A stretch of DNA of 64,000 nt. Origin: Pseudomonas sp. LS1212. GTDB taxonomy: Bacteria; Pseudomonadota; Gammaproteobacteria; Pseudomonadales; Pseudomonadaceae. The notes below the pieces were generated by a model that was given only the letters and a program-made list of their open reading frames with translations, was not told where the DNA came from and made no database searches. Shown piece by piece: positions 9,760 to 19,106 of the stretch. The DNA is taken from contig NZ_CP102951.1 in the NCBI RefSeq assembly GCF_024741815.1, forward strand, positions 1-64,000. The letters run 5' to 3'. How positions within the stretch are numbered: position 1 is the first letter of the stretch; each line of letters starts with the position of its first letter. The translations under genes and the position numbers were made by a program.

Positions 9760-11814
9760 TCAGCCCAGCAGCGAAATATCGGCTACACCCAGGAACAGAC
9801 CGCGCAGACGGGCCAGCAACGCATAACGGTTGCCCCGCACCTTGGCGTCATCGGCATTGACCATGACCGCTTCGAAGAACGCATCGACCGGCTCGCGCAG
9901 TGCCGCCAGACGCGCCAGCGACTCGCGGTACTGGCGGGCAGCCGCCATGGGCTGGACGGCCTGGTCGGCTTGCTGGATCGCCGAATACAGCGAGAACTCG
10001 TTGGCGTTGTCGAAGTACTTCGGCTCAACGATGCTCGGAACAGTGCCCTCGGCCTTGCTCAGCAGGTTCGAGACGCGCTTGTTCACCGCCGCCAGGGCGG
10101 CCGCTTCCGGCAACTGGCGGAAGGCTTGTACGGCCTGTACGCGCTGGTCGAAGTCCAGTGCCGAACCCGGCTGCAGCGCACGAACCGACAGGTAGGTGGC
10201 AACGTCGATGCCTTCGTCTTCATAGCGAGCGCGCAGGCGATCGAAGATGAACTCCAGCACTTGCTCGGCCAGCCCGGCGGGTTTGATCCTGGCGCCGAAC
10301 TGAGTCACGGCGAACGCCACGGCATCGGTCAGGTCCAGATCGAGTTTCTTCTCGATCAGGATGCGCAGTACACCCAGCGCTGCACGACGCAGTGCATAGG
10401 GGTCCTTGCTGCCGGTTGGTAACATGCCGATACCGAAGATCCCGACCAGGGTGTCGAGCTTGTCGGCAATGGCAACAGCTGCGCCGGTCAGGGTGGTCGG
10501 CAACTCGGCGCCGGCACCGCGTGGCATGTACTGCTCGTTCAACGCCAGGGCGACATCGTCAGGCTCGCCGTCGTTGAGCGCATAGTAGTAACCGGCAACG
10601 CCCTGCATTTCCGGGAATTCGCCGACCATCTCGGTGGCCAGGTCGCACTTGGACAGCAGGCCCGCGCGCGCAGCACGCTGGGTATCGCCGCCAATGCGGC
10701 CAGCGATATGGGCGGCCAGTTTGGAAACCCGCTCGGCCTTGTCGAAGACACTGCCCAGCTGGGCCTGGAACACCACGTTCTGCAGGCGCAGGTTGAAGCT
10801 TTCCAGGCTTTGCTTCTTGTCCTGCTTGAAGAAGAACTCGGCATCGGTCAGGCGCGGGCGGACGACTTTCTCGTTACCCTGGACGATCTGCTTCGGATCG
10901 CGGCTTTCAACGTTGGCCACGGTGATGAAACGCGGCAGCAACTTGCCATCGACATCGAGCAGGCAGAAATACTTCTGGTTGTCCTGCATGGTGGTGATCA
11001 GGGCTTCCTGCGGTACTTCCAGGAACCGCTCTTCAAACGAACACACCAGTGGCACAGGCCATTCGACCAGGGCGGTCACTTCGTCGAGCAGGCCCGACGG
11101 CACAATGGCGGTGCCTTCCTGCTGCATGGCCAATTCAGCGGTGCGCTTGCTGATCAGCTCGCGGCGTTCGTCGAAATCGGCCAGGACGTAGGCCTTGCGC
11201 AGGTCTTCGAGGTAGTTGGCCGGCGCGCTGATGGTGACGTTTTCCGGGTGATGGAAGCGGTGGCCACGGGACTCGCGCCCGGCTTTCTGGGCCAGGATCG
11301 TGCAATCGATGACCTGCTCGCCCAGCAACATGACCAGCCACTGGGTCGGACGTACGAACTCTTCCTTGTGTGCACCCCAGCGCATGCGCTTGGGGATAGG
11401 CAGGTCGTTGAGGGAATCTTCGACGATGGTCGGCAACAGGCTGGCGGTCGGCTTGCCGACGATACGCTGGCAGAAGCGCAGCTTGGCGCCACTCTGGTCG
11501 ATTTCGGCCAGATCGACGCCGCACTTCTTGGCAAAGCCCAGGGCGGCCTGGGTCGGGTTGCCTTCGGCATCGAAAGCAGCCTGGCGCGGAGGGCCGTCGA
11601 GGTTGATGCTGCGGTCGGGCTGCTGAATATCCAGCTCGCTGATCAATACCGCCAGGCGGCGTGGCGCGGCGTAGACCTTCTTGCTGGTGTAGTTCAGCCC
11701 GGCTGCCTGCAGACCTTTCTCGATACCGGCCAGGAAGGCTTCGGCCAGGGTATTGAGGGCTTTGGGTGGCAGTTCTTCGGTGCCCAGTTCAACCAGAAAA
11801 TCTTGAGCACTCAT
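9760..11814 (-). CDS. glyS: Glycyl-tRNA synthetase beta subunit
   Basis: The beta chain of the bacterial alpha2beta2 glycyl-tRNA synthetase, needed for tRNA recognition. The 684 residues match the family. The N-terminus MSAQDFLVELGTEELPPKAL is the typical GTEELP block, and the C-terminal part holds the DALR-like anticodon-binding region. It overlaps glyQ by 4 nt (11811-11814), which indicates translational coupling, and gmhB follows directly. Confidence 0.97.
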   Translation of the reverse strand: MSAQDFLVELGTEELPPKALNTLAEAFLAGIEKGLQAAGLNYTSKKVYAAPRRLAVLISELDIQQPDRSINLDGPPRQAAFDAEGNPTQAALGFAKKCGVDLAEIDQSGAKLRFCQRIVGKPTASLLPTIVEDSLNDLPIPKRMRWGAHKEEFVRPTQWLVMLLGEQVIDCTILAQKAGRESRGHRFHHPENVTISAPANYLEDLRKAYVLADFDERRELISKRTAELAMQQEGTAIVPSGLLDEVTALVEWPVPLVCSFEERFLEVPQEALITTMQDNQKYFCLLDVDGKLLPRFITVANVESRDPKQIVQGNEKVVRPRLTDAEFFFKQDKKQSLESFNLRLQNVVFQAQLGSVFDKAERVSKLAAHIAGRIGGDTQRAARAGLLSKCDLATEMVGEFPEMQGVAGYYYALNDGEPDDVALALNEQYMPRGAGAELPTTLTGAAVAIADKLDTLVGIFGIGMLPTGSKDPYALRRAALGVLRILIEKKLDLDLTDAVAFAVTQFGARIKPAGLAEQVLEFIFDRLRARYEDEGIDVATYLSVRALQPGSALDFDQRVQAVQAFRQLPEAAALAAVNKRVSNLLSKAEGTVPSIVEPKYFDNANEFSLYSAIQQADQAVQPMAAARQYRESLARLAALREPVDAFFEAVMVNADDAKVRGNRYALLARLRGLFLGVADISLLG

Positions 11815-12758
11815 TGTGCAGCCTCCAGCTTAGCCAACACTTCATCACGCAGTTCAGGGGACGCCATCGGGAAGCCCAGCTTGGCGCGGGCCTGTAGATA
11901 ACTTTGCGCAACCGCACGGGCCAGGGTCCGTACGCGCAGGATGTAGCGCTGGCGCTCGGTCACCGAAATGGCCCGACGTGCATCGAGCAGGTTGAAGGTG
12001 TGCGAGGCCTTGAGGACCATTTCATAGGTCGGCAAGGGCAGCTCAAGCTCGATCAGGCGATTGGCTTCGCTTTCATAGAAGTCGAACAGTTCGAACAGCT
12101 TCTCGACGTTGGCGTGCTCGAAGTTGTAGGTCGATTGTTCCACTTCGTTCTGGTGGAACACATCGCCGTAGGTCACTTTGCCGAACGGGCCGTCGGTCCA
12201 GACCAGGTCATAGACCGAGTCGACACCCTGCAGGTACATTGCCAGGCGTTCCAGACCGTAAGTGATCTCGCCGGTGACCGGATAGCACTCGATGCCACCT
12301 GCCTGCTGGAAGTAGGTGAATTGAGTGACTTCCATGCCGTTGAGCCAGACTTCCCAGCCCAGACCCCAGGCGCCGAGCGTCGGCGATTCCCAGTTATCTT
12401 CGACGAAACGAATGTCATGGACCAGCGGGTCGAGGCCCACATGCTTCAGAGAGCCAAGGTACAGCTCCTGGAAATTGTCCGGGTTTGGCTTCAACACCAC
12501 CTGGAACTGGTAGTAGTGCTGCAAACGGTTCGGGTTTTCACCGTAGCGGCCGTCAGTCGGGCGACGACTGGGCTGCACATAAGCGGCGTTCCAGGTTTCC
12601 GGGCCGATGGCACGCAGAAAGGTGGCGGTATGGAAAGTGCCGGCGCCTACTTCCATATCGTAGGGCTGAAGCACCACACAACCTTGCTCGGCCCAGTATT
12701 GCTGGAGGGCGAGGATCAAGTCTTGGAAGGTACGCACGGCTGGCGTAGGCTGGCTCAC
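11811..12758 (-). CDS. glyQ: Glycyl-tRNA synthetase alpha subunit
   Basis: The class II catalytic subunit that activates glycine. At 315 residues it has the typical length. The conserved N-terminus (FQDLILALQQYWAEQGCVVLQPYDMEVGAGT) is present across its segments, as are PSRRPTDGRYGENPNRLQHY and the class II motif region. It is the first gene of the minus-strand glyQ-glyS-gmhB-plsC run and is divergent from tag across an 80-bp gap. Confidence 0.97.
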   Translation of the reverse strand: MSQPTPAVRTFQDLILALQQYWAEQGCVVLQPYDMEVGAGTFHTATFLRAIGPETWNAAYVQPSRRPTDGRYGENPNRLQHYYQFQVVLKPNPDNFQELYLGSLKHVGLDPLVHDIRFVEDNWESPTLGAWGLGWEVWLNGMEVTQFTYFQQAGGIECYPVTGEITYGLERLAMYLQGVDSVYDLVWTDGPFGKVTYGDVFHQNEVEQSTYNFEHANVEKLFELFDFYESEANRLIELELPLPTYEMVLKASHTFNLLDARRAISVTERQRYILRVRTLARAVAQSYLQARAKLGFPMASPELRDEVLAKLEAAQ

Positions 12759-12838
12759 GAATTCACCTGTTTCTTGGGCTGCGATTTAAAAGGCGGGAGT
12801 ATAACCCGATTCAGTCCAGCCTCTAACCCTGGAGCCTT

Positions 12839-13390
12839 ATGCCTCGTTGCTTTTGGTGTACCGAAGATCCGCTTTATCAGGATTATCATGATCGGGAATG
12901 GGGCGTGCCGCTGCGCGATGCGGCCCAGTTGTTCGAATTGCTCCTGCTCGAAGGCTGCCAGGCCGGGCTTTCCTGGATAACCGTGCTGAAAAAGCGCGAG
13001 CGTTATCGCCAGGTGATGTTCGGTTTCGACGCCAGGCGTCTGGCTGAAATGTCCGACGCCGAGATCGAAGAGCGCATGCTCGACCCCGGGATCATCCGCA
13101 ACCGGCTCAAACTCAATGCCGCACGGCGCAATGCCAGGGCCTGGCTGGCGTTGGAAAACCCGGTCGAATGGCTCTGGTCGTTCGTCGGTGGTCAACCGAA
13201 GATCAACCATTTCAACCAGCGCAGCGATGTGCCGGCCGTGACCGAAGAGGCCAAGGCCATGAGCAAGGCGTTGAAGAAAGCCGGTTTCACCTTCGTGGGG
13301 CCAACCATTTGTTATGCGTTAATGCAGGCTTCGGGAATGGTCATGGACCACACCACCGATTGTGATCGCTACGCCACCTTGTCCCGCTGA
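12839..13390 (+). CDS. tag: DNA-3-methyladenine glycosylase I
   Basis: Removes 3-methyladenine from alkylated DNA as the first step of base excision repair. The 183 residues have the family N-terminus with the zinc-binding CFWC plus YHDREWG. The later LEGCQAGLSWITVLKKRERYR helix-hairpin-helix region and the terminal His/Cys residues (near CYALMQASGMVMDH) fit a Tag zinc snap. GGAG lies 4 nt before the ATG. It is divergent from glyQ. Confidence 0.94.
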   Translation: MPRCFWCTEDPLYQDYHDREWGVPLRDAAQLFELLLLEGCQAGLSWITVLKKRERYRQVMFGFDARRLAEMSDAEIEERMLDPGIIRNRLKLNAARRNARAWLALENPVEWLWSFVGGQPKINHFNQRSDVPAVTEEAKAMSKALKKAGFTFVGPTICYALMQASGMVMDHTTDCDRYATLSR

Positions 13391-13426
13391 CGGTACAATA
13401 GCCGGCTTGCAAACATAGGAGTGGCC

Positions 13427-13435
13427 TGTGGATAA
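13427..13435 (-). promoter_or_regulatory. DnaA box overlapping the lpxL start codon
   Basis: TGTGGATAA, an exact consensus box in reverse orientation. The GTG start codon of the following gene is bases 13428-13430, inside the box. Confidence 0.4.
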
Positions 13436-14315
13436 GTTCAAAGGCGCCATGATGGTGGGGGCACTGCGGTTGTTCGCCCTGCTGCCGTGGCGTGCCGTGC
13501 AGCGTGTTGGCGCGGCAATCGGTTGGTTGATGTGGAAGCTGCCCAACGGTTCTCGTGACGTGGTCCGAATCAACCTGGCCAAGTGTTTCCCCGAAATGGA
13601 TGCCGCCGCACGCGAGCGTCTGGTCGGAGCGACGATGAAGGATATTGGCAAGGCCCTGACCGAAAGCGCCTGCGCCTGGATCTGGCCGGCCCAGCGTTCT
13701 CTGGACCTGGTCCGTGAAGTCGAGGGGCTGGAAGTGCTCGAGCAGGCGCTGGCATCCGGCAAGGGCGTGGTCGGCATCACCAGTCATCTGGGTAACTGGG
13801 AAGTGCTCAACCACTTCTATTGCAACCAGTGCAATCCGATCATCTTCTATCGTCCGCCCAAGCTGAAGGCCGTCGACGATCTGCTGCGTGAGCAGCGCGT
13901 GCAACTGGGCAACCGCGTCGCGGCTTCAACCAAGGAAGGGATCCTCAGCATCATCAAGGAAGTGCGCAAAGGCGGCCAGGTGGGTATTCCCGCCGACCCG
14001 GAGCCGGCGGAGTCGGCCGGGATCTTCGTGCCTTTCTTCGCCACTCAGGCGCTGACCAGCAAGTTCGTGCCGAACATGCTCGCCGGTGGCAAGGCTGTCG
14101 GCGTGTTCCTGCATGCCCTGCGCCTGCCCGATGGTTCCGGGTTCAAAGTAATTCTGGAAGCGGCGCCCGAGGCGATGTACAGCACCGATACCGAAACGGC
14201 GGTGGCTGCCATGAGCCAGGTGATCGAAAAGTATGTGCGGGCGTATCCGACCCAGTACATGTGGAGCATGAAGCGGTTCAAGAAGCGGCCGGCTGGGGAG
14301 GCGCGCTGGTACTGA
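13428..14315 (+). CDS. lpxL: Lipid A biosynthesis lauroyl-type acyltransferase (LpxL/HtrB family)
   Basis: Transfers a secondary acyl chain to Kdo-lipid A precursor at the inner membrane. It is 295 residues from a GTG start, with AGGAG about 7 nt upstream. The acyltransferase motif is TSHLGNWEVLNHF (HxxxxE), and the later IPADPEPAESAGIFVPFF matches the conserved block of the family. It lies 37 bp after tag. A short REP pair follows the stop. Which acyl chain is used cannot be told from sequence. Confidence 0.9.
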   Translation: MDKFKGAMMVGALRLFALLPWRAVQRVGAAIGWLMWKLPNGSRDVVRINLAKCFPEMDAAARERLVGATMKDIGKALTESACAWIWPAQRSLDLVREVEGLEVLEQALASGKGVVGITSHLGNWEVLNHFYCNQCNPIIFYRPPKLKAVDDLLREQRVQLGNRVAASTKEGILSIIKEVRKGGQVGIPADPEPAESAGIFVPFFATQALTSKFVPNMLAGGKAVGVFLHALRLPDGSGFKVILEAAPEAMYSTDTETAVAAMSQVIEKYVRAYPTQYMWSMKRFKKRPAGEARWY

Positions 14316-14320
14316 TACCG

Positions 14321-14417
14321 CTATCGCCGGCAAGCCGGCTCCCACAATGGATTGATGTTGAACCGAGTACCTGTGGACAACATGATCTCCTGTGGGAGCG
14401 GGCTTGCCCGCGATAGG
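14321..14417. repeat. REP pair (inverted), family CGCGGGCAAGCC
   Basis: Two divergent copies of the common Pseudomonas REP unit (CTATCGCCGGCAAGCCGG... and its near complement ...GGGCTTGCCCGCGATAG) flank about 45 bp between the convergent lpxL and TPR genes. Such pairs form hairpins and often mark transcript ends. Confidence 0.85.
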
Positions 14418-14423
14418 GGCCAC

Positions 14424-14747
14424 TCAATTTCCCGTCTGGTGCCGCTCCAGCTTCTTCAGAAACACCATCATTTCTTTTTCCGCCTGCTTGTCGCCATGCG
14501 CCCGCGCCGCTTCCAGGCCCTGCTGCCAGGCCTGGCGAGCAGCGTCATGGTCGCCATGAGCCAGATGCGCCTTGCCCAACAGCTTCCACGCCGCCGAGTA
14601 CTTGGGATCGAAGTCGACACAGCGTTGCAGGTGTTCAACCGCCCTGGCGCTATCGCCTTCGTCCAGCCAGGCCTTGCCCAGGCCGAAGCGCAGCAGCGAG
14701 TTATCCACACCCTTGGCCAGCATCTTTTCCAGTGACTCGATCATCAT
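14424..14747 (-). CDS. Small tetratricopeptide-repeat protein
   Basis: A 107-residue soluble protein made of about two to three TPR helices (for example GKAWLDEGDSARAVEHLQRCVDFDP and AAWKLLGKAHLAHGDHDAARQAWQQGL). There is no signal peptide. TPRs mediate protein contacts; the partner is unknown. It lies 17 bp after trkA's stop on the same strand (trkA is downstream of rsmB), so it may not share a transcript beyond the tail of this run. The ATG pair at 14747/14744 is ambiguous. Confidence 0.85.
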   Translation of the reverse strand: MMIESLEKMLAKGVDNSLLRFGLGKAWLDEGDSARAVEHLQRCVDFDPKYSAAWKLLGKAHLAHGDHDAARQAWQQGLEAARAHGDKQAEKEMMVFLKKLERHQTGN

Positions 14748-14764
14748 GGCTTCCTTCGCATGGG

Positions 14765-16138
14765 TTAGAAGAAGCTCAGCCCCACATGGAACAGCTTCTC
14801 GACGTCGCGGATGTATTTTTTATCCACAACGAAAAGAATGACATGGTCGCCTGCCGCGATCACTGTGTCGTCGTGGGCGATCAGCACCTCTTCGTCACGA
14901 ATGATCGCGCCGATGGTGGTCCCCGGCGGCAGGGCGATGTCTTCGATGGCCTTGCCGATCACCTTGCTCGATTTGGAATCGCCGTGGGCAATGGCCTCGA
15001 TGGCCTCGGCTGCGCCACGGCGCAGCGAATGCACGCTGACGATGTCGCCGCGGCGTACGTGGGCCAGCAGCGTGCCGATGGTTGCCAGTTGTGGGCTGAT
15101 GGCAATATCGATTTCGCCGCCCTGGACCAGGTCGACGTAGGCAGGGTTGTTGATGATGGTCATCACCTTGCGCGCTCCGAGGCGCTTGGCCAGCAGCGAT
15201 GACATGATGTTGGCTTCGTCGTCGTTGGTCAGCGCCAGGAAAATGTCCGCCTCGGCGATGTTTTCCTCGAGCATCAGGTCCCTGTCCGATGCGCTGCCCT
15301 GCAGTACGACAGTGCTGTCGAGCGAATCGGACAGATAGCGGCAGCGTGCCGGGTTCATTTCGATGATCTTGACCTGATAGCGGCTCTCGATGGCCTCGGC
15401 CAGGCGCTCGCCGATCTGACCGCCACCGGCGATCACCACACGCTTGTTGGTTTCATCCAGGCGTCGCAGCTCACCCATCACGGCGCGGATGTCGGCCTTG
15501 GCGGCAATGAAGAAGACTTCGTCGTCCGCTTCGATGATCGTATCGCCATGGGGCAGAATCGGTCGGTCGCGGCGGAATATCGCTGCCACGCGGGTATCGA
15601 CATTGGGCATGTGCTGGCGAATCTGCCGCAGCTGCTGGCCGACCAGCGGGCCGCCGTAGTAGGCCTTGACCGCTACCAGTTGAGCCTTGCCTCCGGCAAA
15701 GTCGATGACCTGCAAGGCGCCCGGATGTTCGATCAGGCGCTTGATGTAGTTGGTCACCACTTGTTCCGGGCTGATCAGCACATCCACCGGAATGGCTTCG
15801 TTATCGAACAGGCCGGCGCGGGTCAGGTAGGCCGACTCGCGAACCCGGGCGATCTTGGTCGGGGTATGGAACAGGGTGTAGGCCACCTGGCAGGCGACCA
15901 TATTGGTTTCGTCGCTGTTGGTCACCGCGATCAACATGTCGGCATCGTCGGCGCCAGCCTGGCGCAACACCGTGGGGAACGAACCGCGGCCCTGCACGGT
16001 GCGGATATCCAGCCGGTCGCCGAGATCGCGCAGGCGATCACCATCGGTATCGACCACGGTAATGTCATTGGCTTCGCTGGCCAGGTGCTCTGCCAGCGTT
16101 CCGCCCACCTGGCCTGCGCCGAGGATGATGATCTTCAT
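14765..16138 (-). CDS. trkA: Trk potassium uptake regulatory subunit TrkA
   Basis: A peripheral membrane NAD(H)-binding regulator of the TrkG/H K+ channel. The 457 residues match the family. It has two RCK units, each with a Rossmann nucleotide motif: ILGAGQVGGTLAEHL at the N-terminus and IAGGGQIGERLAEAI near residue 235. Each is followed by a TrkA-C domain. The start at 16138 is set by MKIIILGAGQ; the frame runs open further upstream only as a shadow of rsmB. It lies 11 bp after rsmB. Confidence 0.96.
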   Translation of the reverse strand: MKIIILGAGQVGGTLAEHLASEANDITVVDTDGDRLRDLGDRLDIRTVQGRGSFPTVLRQAGADDADMLIAVTNSDETNMVACQVAYTLFHTPTKIARVRESAYLTRAGLFDNEAIPVDVLISPEQVVTNYIKRLIEHPGALQVIDFAGGKAQLVAVKAYYGGPLVGQQLRQIRQHMPNVDTRVAAIFRRDRPILPHGDTIIEADDEVFFIAAKADIRAVMGELRRLDETNKRVVIAGGGQIGERLAEAIESRYQVKIIEMNPARCRYLSDSLDSTVVLQGSASDRDLMLEENIAEADIFLALTNDDEANIMSSLLAKRLGARKVMTIINNPAYVDLVQGGEIDIAISPQLATIGTLLAHVRRGDIVSVHSLRRGAAEAIEAIAHGDSKSSKVIGKAIEDIALPPGTTIGAIIRDEEVLIAHDDTVIAAGDHVILFVVDKKYIRDVEKLFHVGLSFF

Positions 16139-16149
16139 CCGATACTCCT

Positions 16150-17463
16150 TTAATGTCCGCCCACGGCGGCAATCTTGATCAGCTTGGCATAATAAAAGCC
16201 GTCGTGGCCGCCTTCTTGCGCCAGTAACTGGCGACCGTGCGGCTGTTTGATTCCGGCCTGGCTGGCGATGTCGAGCTCGCGTGCACCGCTGGTGCGGGCC
16301 AGGAAGGCTTCGATCACTTCGGTGTTTTCCGTTGGCAGGGTCGAACAGGTGGCGTACAGCAGGATGCCGCCGACTTCCAGGGTCGGCCACAAGGCATCGA
16401 GCAATTCCCCCTGCAGGGTGGCCAGGGCCTGGATATCGTCCGCCTGACGGGTCAGCTTGATGTCAGGGTGGCGTCGAATCACGCCGGTCGCCGAGCAGGG
16501 CGCATCCAGGAGGATCCGCGCAAAGCCTTTGCCATCCCACCAGGCCGCGGTATCGCGGGCATCGGCAGCGATCAGTTGGGCATCGAGGCCCAGCCGATCG
16601 AGGTTTTCCTGCACGCGCAGCAGGCGCTTGGCCTCCAGGTCGACGGCGACTACGCCGCCCAGGCCGGGCTCGGCTTCAAGCAGGTGACAGGTCTTGCCGC
16701 CGGGCGCGCAGCAGGCATCGAGAACCCGCTGGCCGGGCGCCAGGTCAAGCAGGTCGGCAGCCAATTGCGCCGCTTCGTCCTGGACGCTGATCCAGCCTTC
16801 GTTGAAACCGGGCAGCTGACGAACATCGCAAGGTTCGGCGAGCACGATGCCATCGCGGCTGTAGGTAGAAGGCTGCGCCGCCACACCGGTCTGGTGCAGC
16901 AGTTCCAGGTACGCGTCGCGGCTGTGATGGCGGCGATTGACCCGCAGAATCATCGGTGGGTGCGCGTTGTTGGCTGCACAGATTGCTTCCCACTGCTCAG
17001 GCCAGAAGGCTTTCAGGGATTTCTGCAACCAGCGCGGGTGGGCGGTGCGCACCACCGGATCGCGTTCGAGCTCGGCCAGCAGCTCGTTACTTTCACGTTG
17101 AGCCCGGCGCAACACGGCATTGAGCAGTGCCTTGGCCCAGGGCTTCTTCAACTTGTCGGCGCAGCCGACGGTTTCACCGATGGCGGCATGGGCCGGTACA
17201 CGGGTGTAGAGCAACTGGTAAAGGCCGACCAGTAGCAGCGCCTCGACATCGGCGTCCGCGCTTTTGAAGGGCTTTTGCAGCAGGCGCTCGGCCAGTGCCG
17301 ACAGCCGTGGCTGCCAGCGGGCGGTACCGAACGCCAGGTCCTGGGTCAGGCCGCGGTCGCGGGCATCGACTTTATCCAGTTGCCCGGGCAACGAACTGTT
17401 CAGCGAGGCCTTGCCGGACAGGACAGCGGCCAGGGCGCGGGCGGCAGCGAGGCGAGGATTCAT
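16150..17463 (-). CDS. rsmB: 16S rRNA (cytosine-967-C5)-methyltransferase
   Basis: Methylates C967 of 16S rRNA using S-adenosylmethionine. The 437 residues comprise an N-terminal NusB-like RNA-binding domain and a C-terminal Rossmann methyltransferase domain (VLDACCAPGGKTCHLLE). The two catalytic cysteines lie in DAPCSATGVIRRHP and YATCSTLPTENTEV. It overlaps fmt by 4 nt, the usual def-fmt-rsmB-trkA order. Confidence 0.97.
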   Translation of the reverse strand: MNPRLAAARALAAVLSGKASLNSSLPGQLDKVDARDRGLTQDLAFGTARWQPRLSALAERLLQKPFKSADADVEALLLVGLYQLLYTRVPAHAAIGETVGCADKLKKPWAKALLNAVLRRAQRESNELLAELERDPVVRTAHPRWLQKSLKAFWPEQWEAICAANNAHPPMILRVNRRHHSRDAYLELLHQTGVAAQPSTYSRDGIVLAEPCDVRQLPGFNEGWISVQDEAAQLAADLLDLAPGQRVLDACCAPGGKTCHLLEAEPGLGGVVAVDLEAKRLLRVQENLDRLGLDAQLIAADARDTAAWWDGKGFARILLDAPCSATGVIRRHPDIKLTRQADDIQALATLQGELLDALWPTLEVGGILLYATCSTLPTENTEVIEAFLARTSGARELDIASQAGIKQPHGRQLLAQEGGHDGFYYAKLIKIAAVGGH

Positions 17464-18392
17464 TGGCCGAGTACCGTGCCGAGAGCGAATTTCTCTCGGC
17501 GGCTGTTGAACAAGTCACTGAAGCCAAGTGGTTTGCCGCCGGGCAACTGCAGGCGGGTCAGGCACAAGGCTTGTTGCCCACAGGCAACGATCAGCCCTTC
17601 CTTGCTGGCGGCGAGGATTTCGCCTGGCTTGCCTTGCCCTTCGGCCAGGGTCGCGCTCAGCACTTTCAGTGCTTCGCCGTTAAGGGTGCTGTGACAGATC
17701 GGCCACGGATTGAAGGCACGGACCAGGCGTTCCAACTCATCGGCCGGGCGGGCCCAGTCGATCCGCGCTTCATCCTTGTTCAATTTGTGTGCATAGGTTG
17801 CCAGTTCTTCGTTCTGGACTTCGCCGACCAGCGTGCCAGCAGCGAGGCCGGCAATGGCTTCGATCACCGCCGGCGGGCCGAGTTCGGCCAAGCGGTCGTG
17901 CAGGCTGCCGCCGGTGTCCTGGGCGCTGATCGGCGTGCTGACTTTGAGCAACATCGGCCCGGTATCCAGCCCGGCTTCCATGCGCATCACGGTCACGCCG
18001 CTTTCAGCGTCCCCGGCTTCGACCGCGCGCTGGATCGGCGCCGCCCCACGCCAGCGCGGCAACAGCGACGCGTGGCTGTTGATGCAGCCCAGGCGTGGGA
18101 TATCCAGCACCACTTGCGGCAGGATCAAGCCGTAGGCAACCACTACCATCAAGTCCGGCTGCAACGCCGCCAGCTCGGCCTGGGCGGCGGGGTCACGCAG
18201 GGTTGGCGGTTGCAGCACGGTAATGCCGTGTTGTTGCGCCAGCTGCTTGACCGGGCTGGGCATCAGCTTCTGACCTCGACCGGCGGGGCGGTCCGGCTGT
18301 GTGTAGACGGCGACGACCTCATAGGGGCTGTCGAGCAGGGCTTTGAGGTGTTCGGCGGCAAACTCGGGGGTGCCCGCGAAGACGATGCGCAT
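17460..18392 (-). CDS. fmt: Methionyl-tRNA formyltransferase
   Basis: Formylates initiator Met-tRNA with 10-formyl-THF. It is 310 residues from MRIVFAGTPEFA. The formyltransferase signature HASLLPRWRGAAPIQRA and the QPDRPAGRGQKL loop that contacts the tRNA are present. It is translationally coupled to rsmB (ATGA overlap) and follows def after a terminator-like hairpin. Confidence 0.97.
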   Translation of the reverse strand: MRIVFAGTPEFAAEHLKALLDSPYEVVAVYTQPDRPAGRGQKLMPSPVKQLAQQHGITVLQPPTLRDPAAQAELAALQPDLMVVVAYGLILPQVVLDIPRLGCINSHASLLPRWRGAAPIQRAVEAGDAESGVTVMRMEAGLDTGPMLLKVSTPISAQDTGGSLHDRLAELGPPAVIEAIAGLAAGTLVGEVQNEELATYAHKLNKDEARIDWARPADELERLVRAFNPWPICHSTLNGEALKVLSATLAEGQGKPGEILAASKEGLIVACGQQALCLTRLQLPGGKPLGFSDLFNSRREKFALGTVLGQ

Positions 18393-18401
18393 GGAGTTCT
18401 C

Positions 18402-18436
18402 GCTTAAAAAGAAAAAGGCTTGCCAGAGCAAGCCTT
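18402..18436 (-). terminator. Intrinsic terminator/attenuator between def and fmt
   Basis: On the minus strand a 9-bp stem (AAGGCTTGC/GCAAGCCTT) is followed by a T-rich run. It lies 13 bp past def and 10 bp before fmt, so it would reduce readthrough from def into fmt. Confidence 0.75.
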
Positions 18437-18449
18437 CAGGATGAGGAGG

Positions 18450-18956
18450 TCAAGCGTGCTGGCGATGCTGCTTTTCCAGCTTTTTCTTGATCCGGTCGCG
18501 CTTGAGCGTAGACAGGTAGTCGACGAACAGCTTGCCGTTGAGGTGGTCGCATTCGTGCTGGATGCAAACGGCCAGCAAGCCTTCGGCGATCAGCTCATAA
18601 GGCTGGCCATCACGGTCCTGGGCCTTGACCTTGACGCGCTGAGGACGATCGACGTTTTCGTAGAAGCCCGGTACCGACAGGCATCCTTCCTGGTAATGCC
18701 CCATTTCGTCGGTCAGCGGTTCGAATTCGGGGTTGATGAACACGCGCGGCTCGCTGCGGTCTTCACTCAGGTCCATGACGACGACACGTTTGTGCACGTT
18801 GACCTGGGTCGCAGCCAGCCCGATACCAGGCGCTTCGTACATGGTTTCAAACATGTCATCGATCAGCTGGCGAACTTCGTCATCGACCACAGCCACGGGC
18901 TTGGCGATGGTCCGCAGACGCGAGTCTGGAAATTCGAGGATGTTCAAAATGGCCAT
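18450..18956 (-). CDS. def: Peptide deformylase
   Basis: A metalloprotease-like enzyme that removes the formyl group from nascent polypeptides. It is 168 residues with all three PDF motifs: PGIGLAATQ (residues ~43-51), EGCLSVPG with metal ligand Cys92, and QHECDH with His134/His138. The start at 18956 (MAILNILEFPD) is canonical. It is divergent from the gene at 19107. Confidence 0.97.
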   Translation of the reverse strand: MAILNILEFPDSRLRTIAKPVAVVDDEVRQLIDDMFETMYEAPGIGLAATQVNVHKRVVVMDLSEDRSEPRVFINPEFEPLTDEMGHYQEGCLSVPGFYENVDRPQRVKVKAQDRDGQPYELIAEGLLAVCIQHECDHLNGKLFVDYLSTLKRDRIKKKLEKQHRQHA

Positions 18957-19106
18957 ATGCGTATTTGCTGCACTGTCAGAAAAAGTCGAAAAAAAGTTGC
19001 CGCGATCGGTCTTCTGGGCGGCAAGCTTGCAAAACGGACTCCCAGGGAACGAGCCATCAGGCTTCGGGCGTTTCACGTCAATGCACATAATAAAGGGATT
19101 CACGGC

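Noticed and set aside
18420..19106. Upstream extension of the LysM-family frame across def
   Set aside because: It is antisense to def; the signal peptide at 19107 is the clear start.
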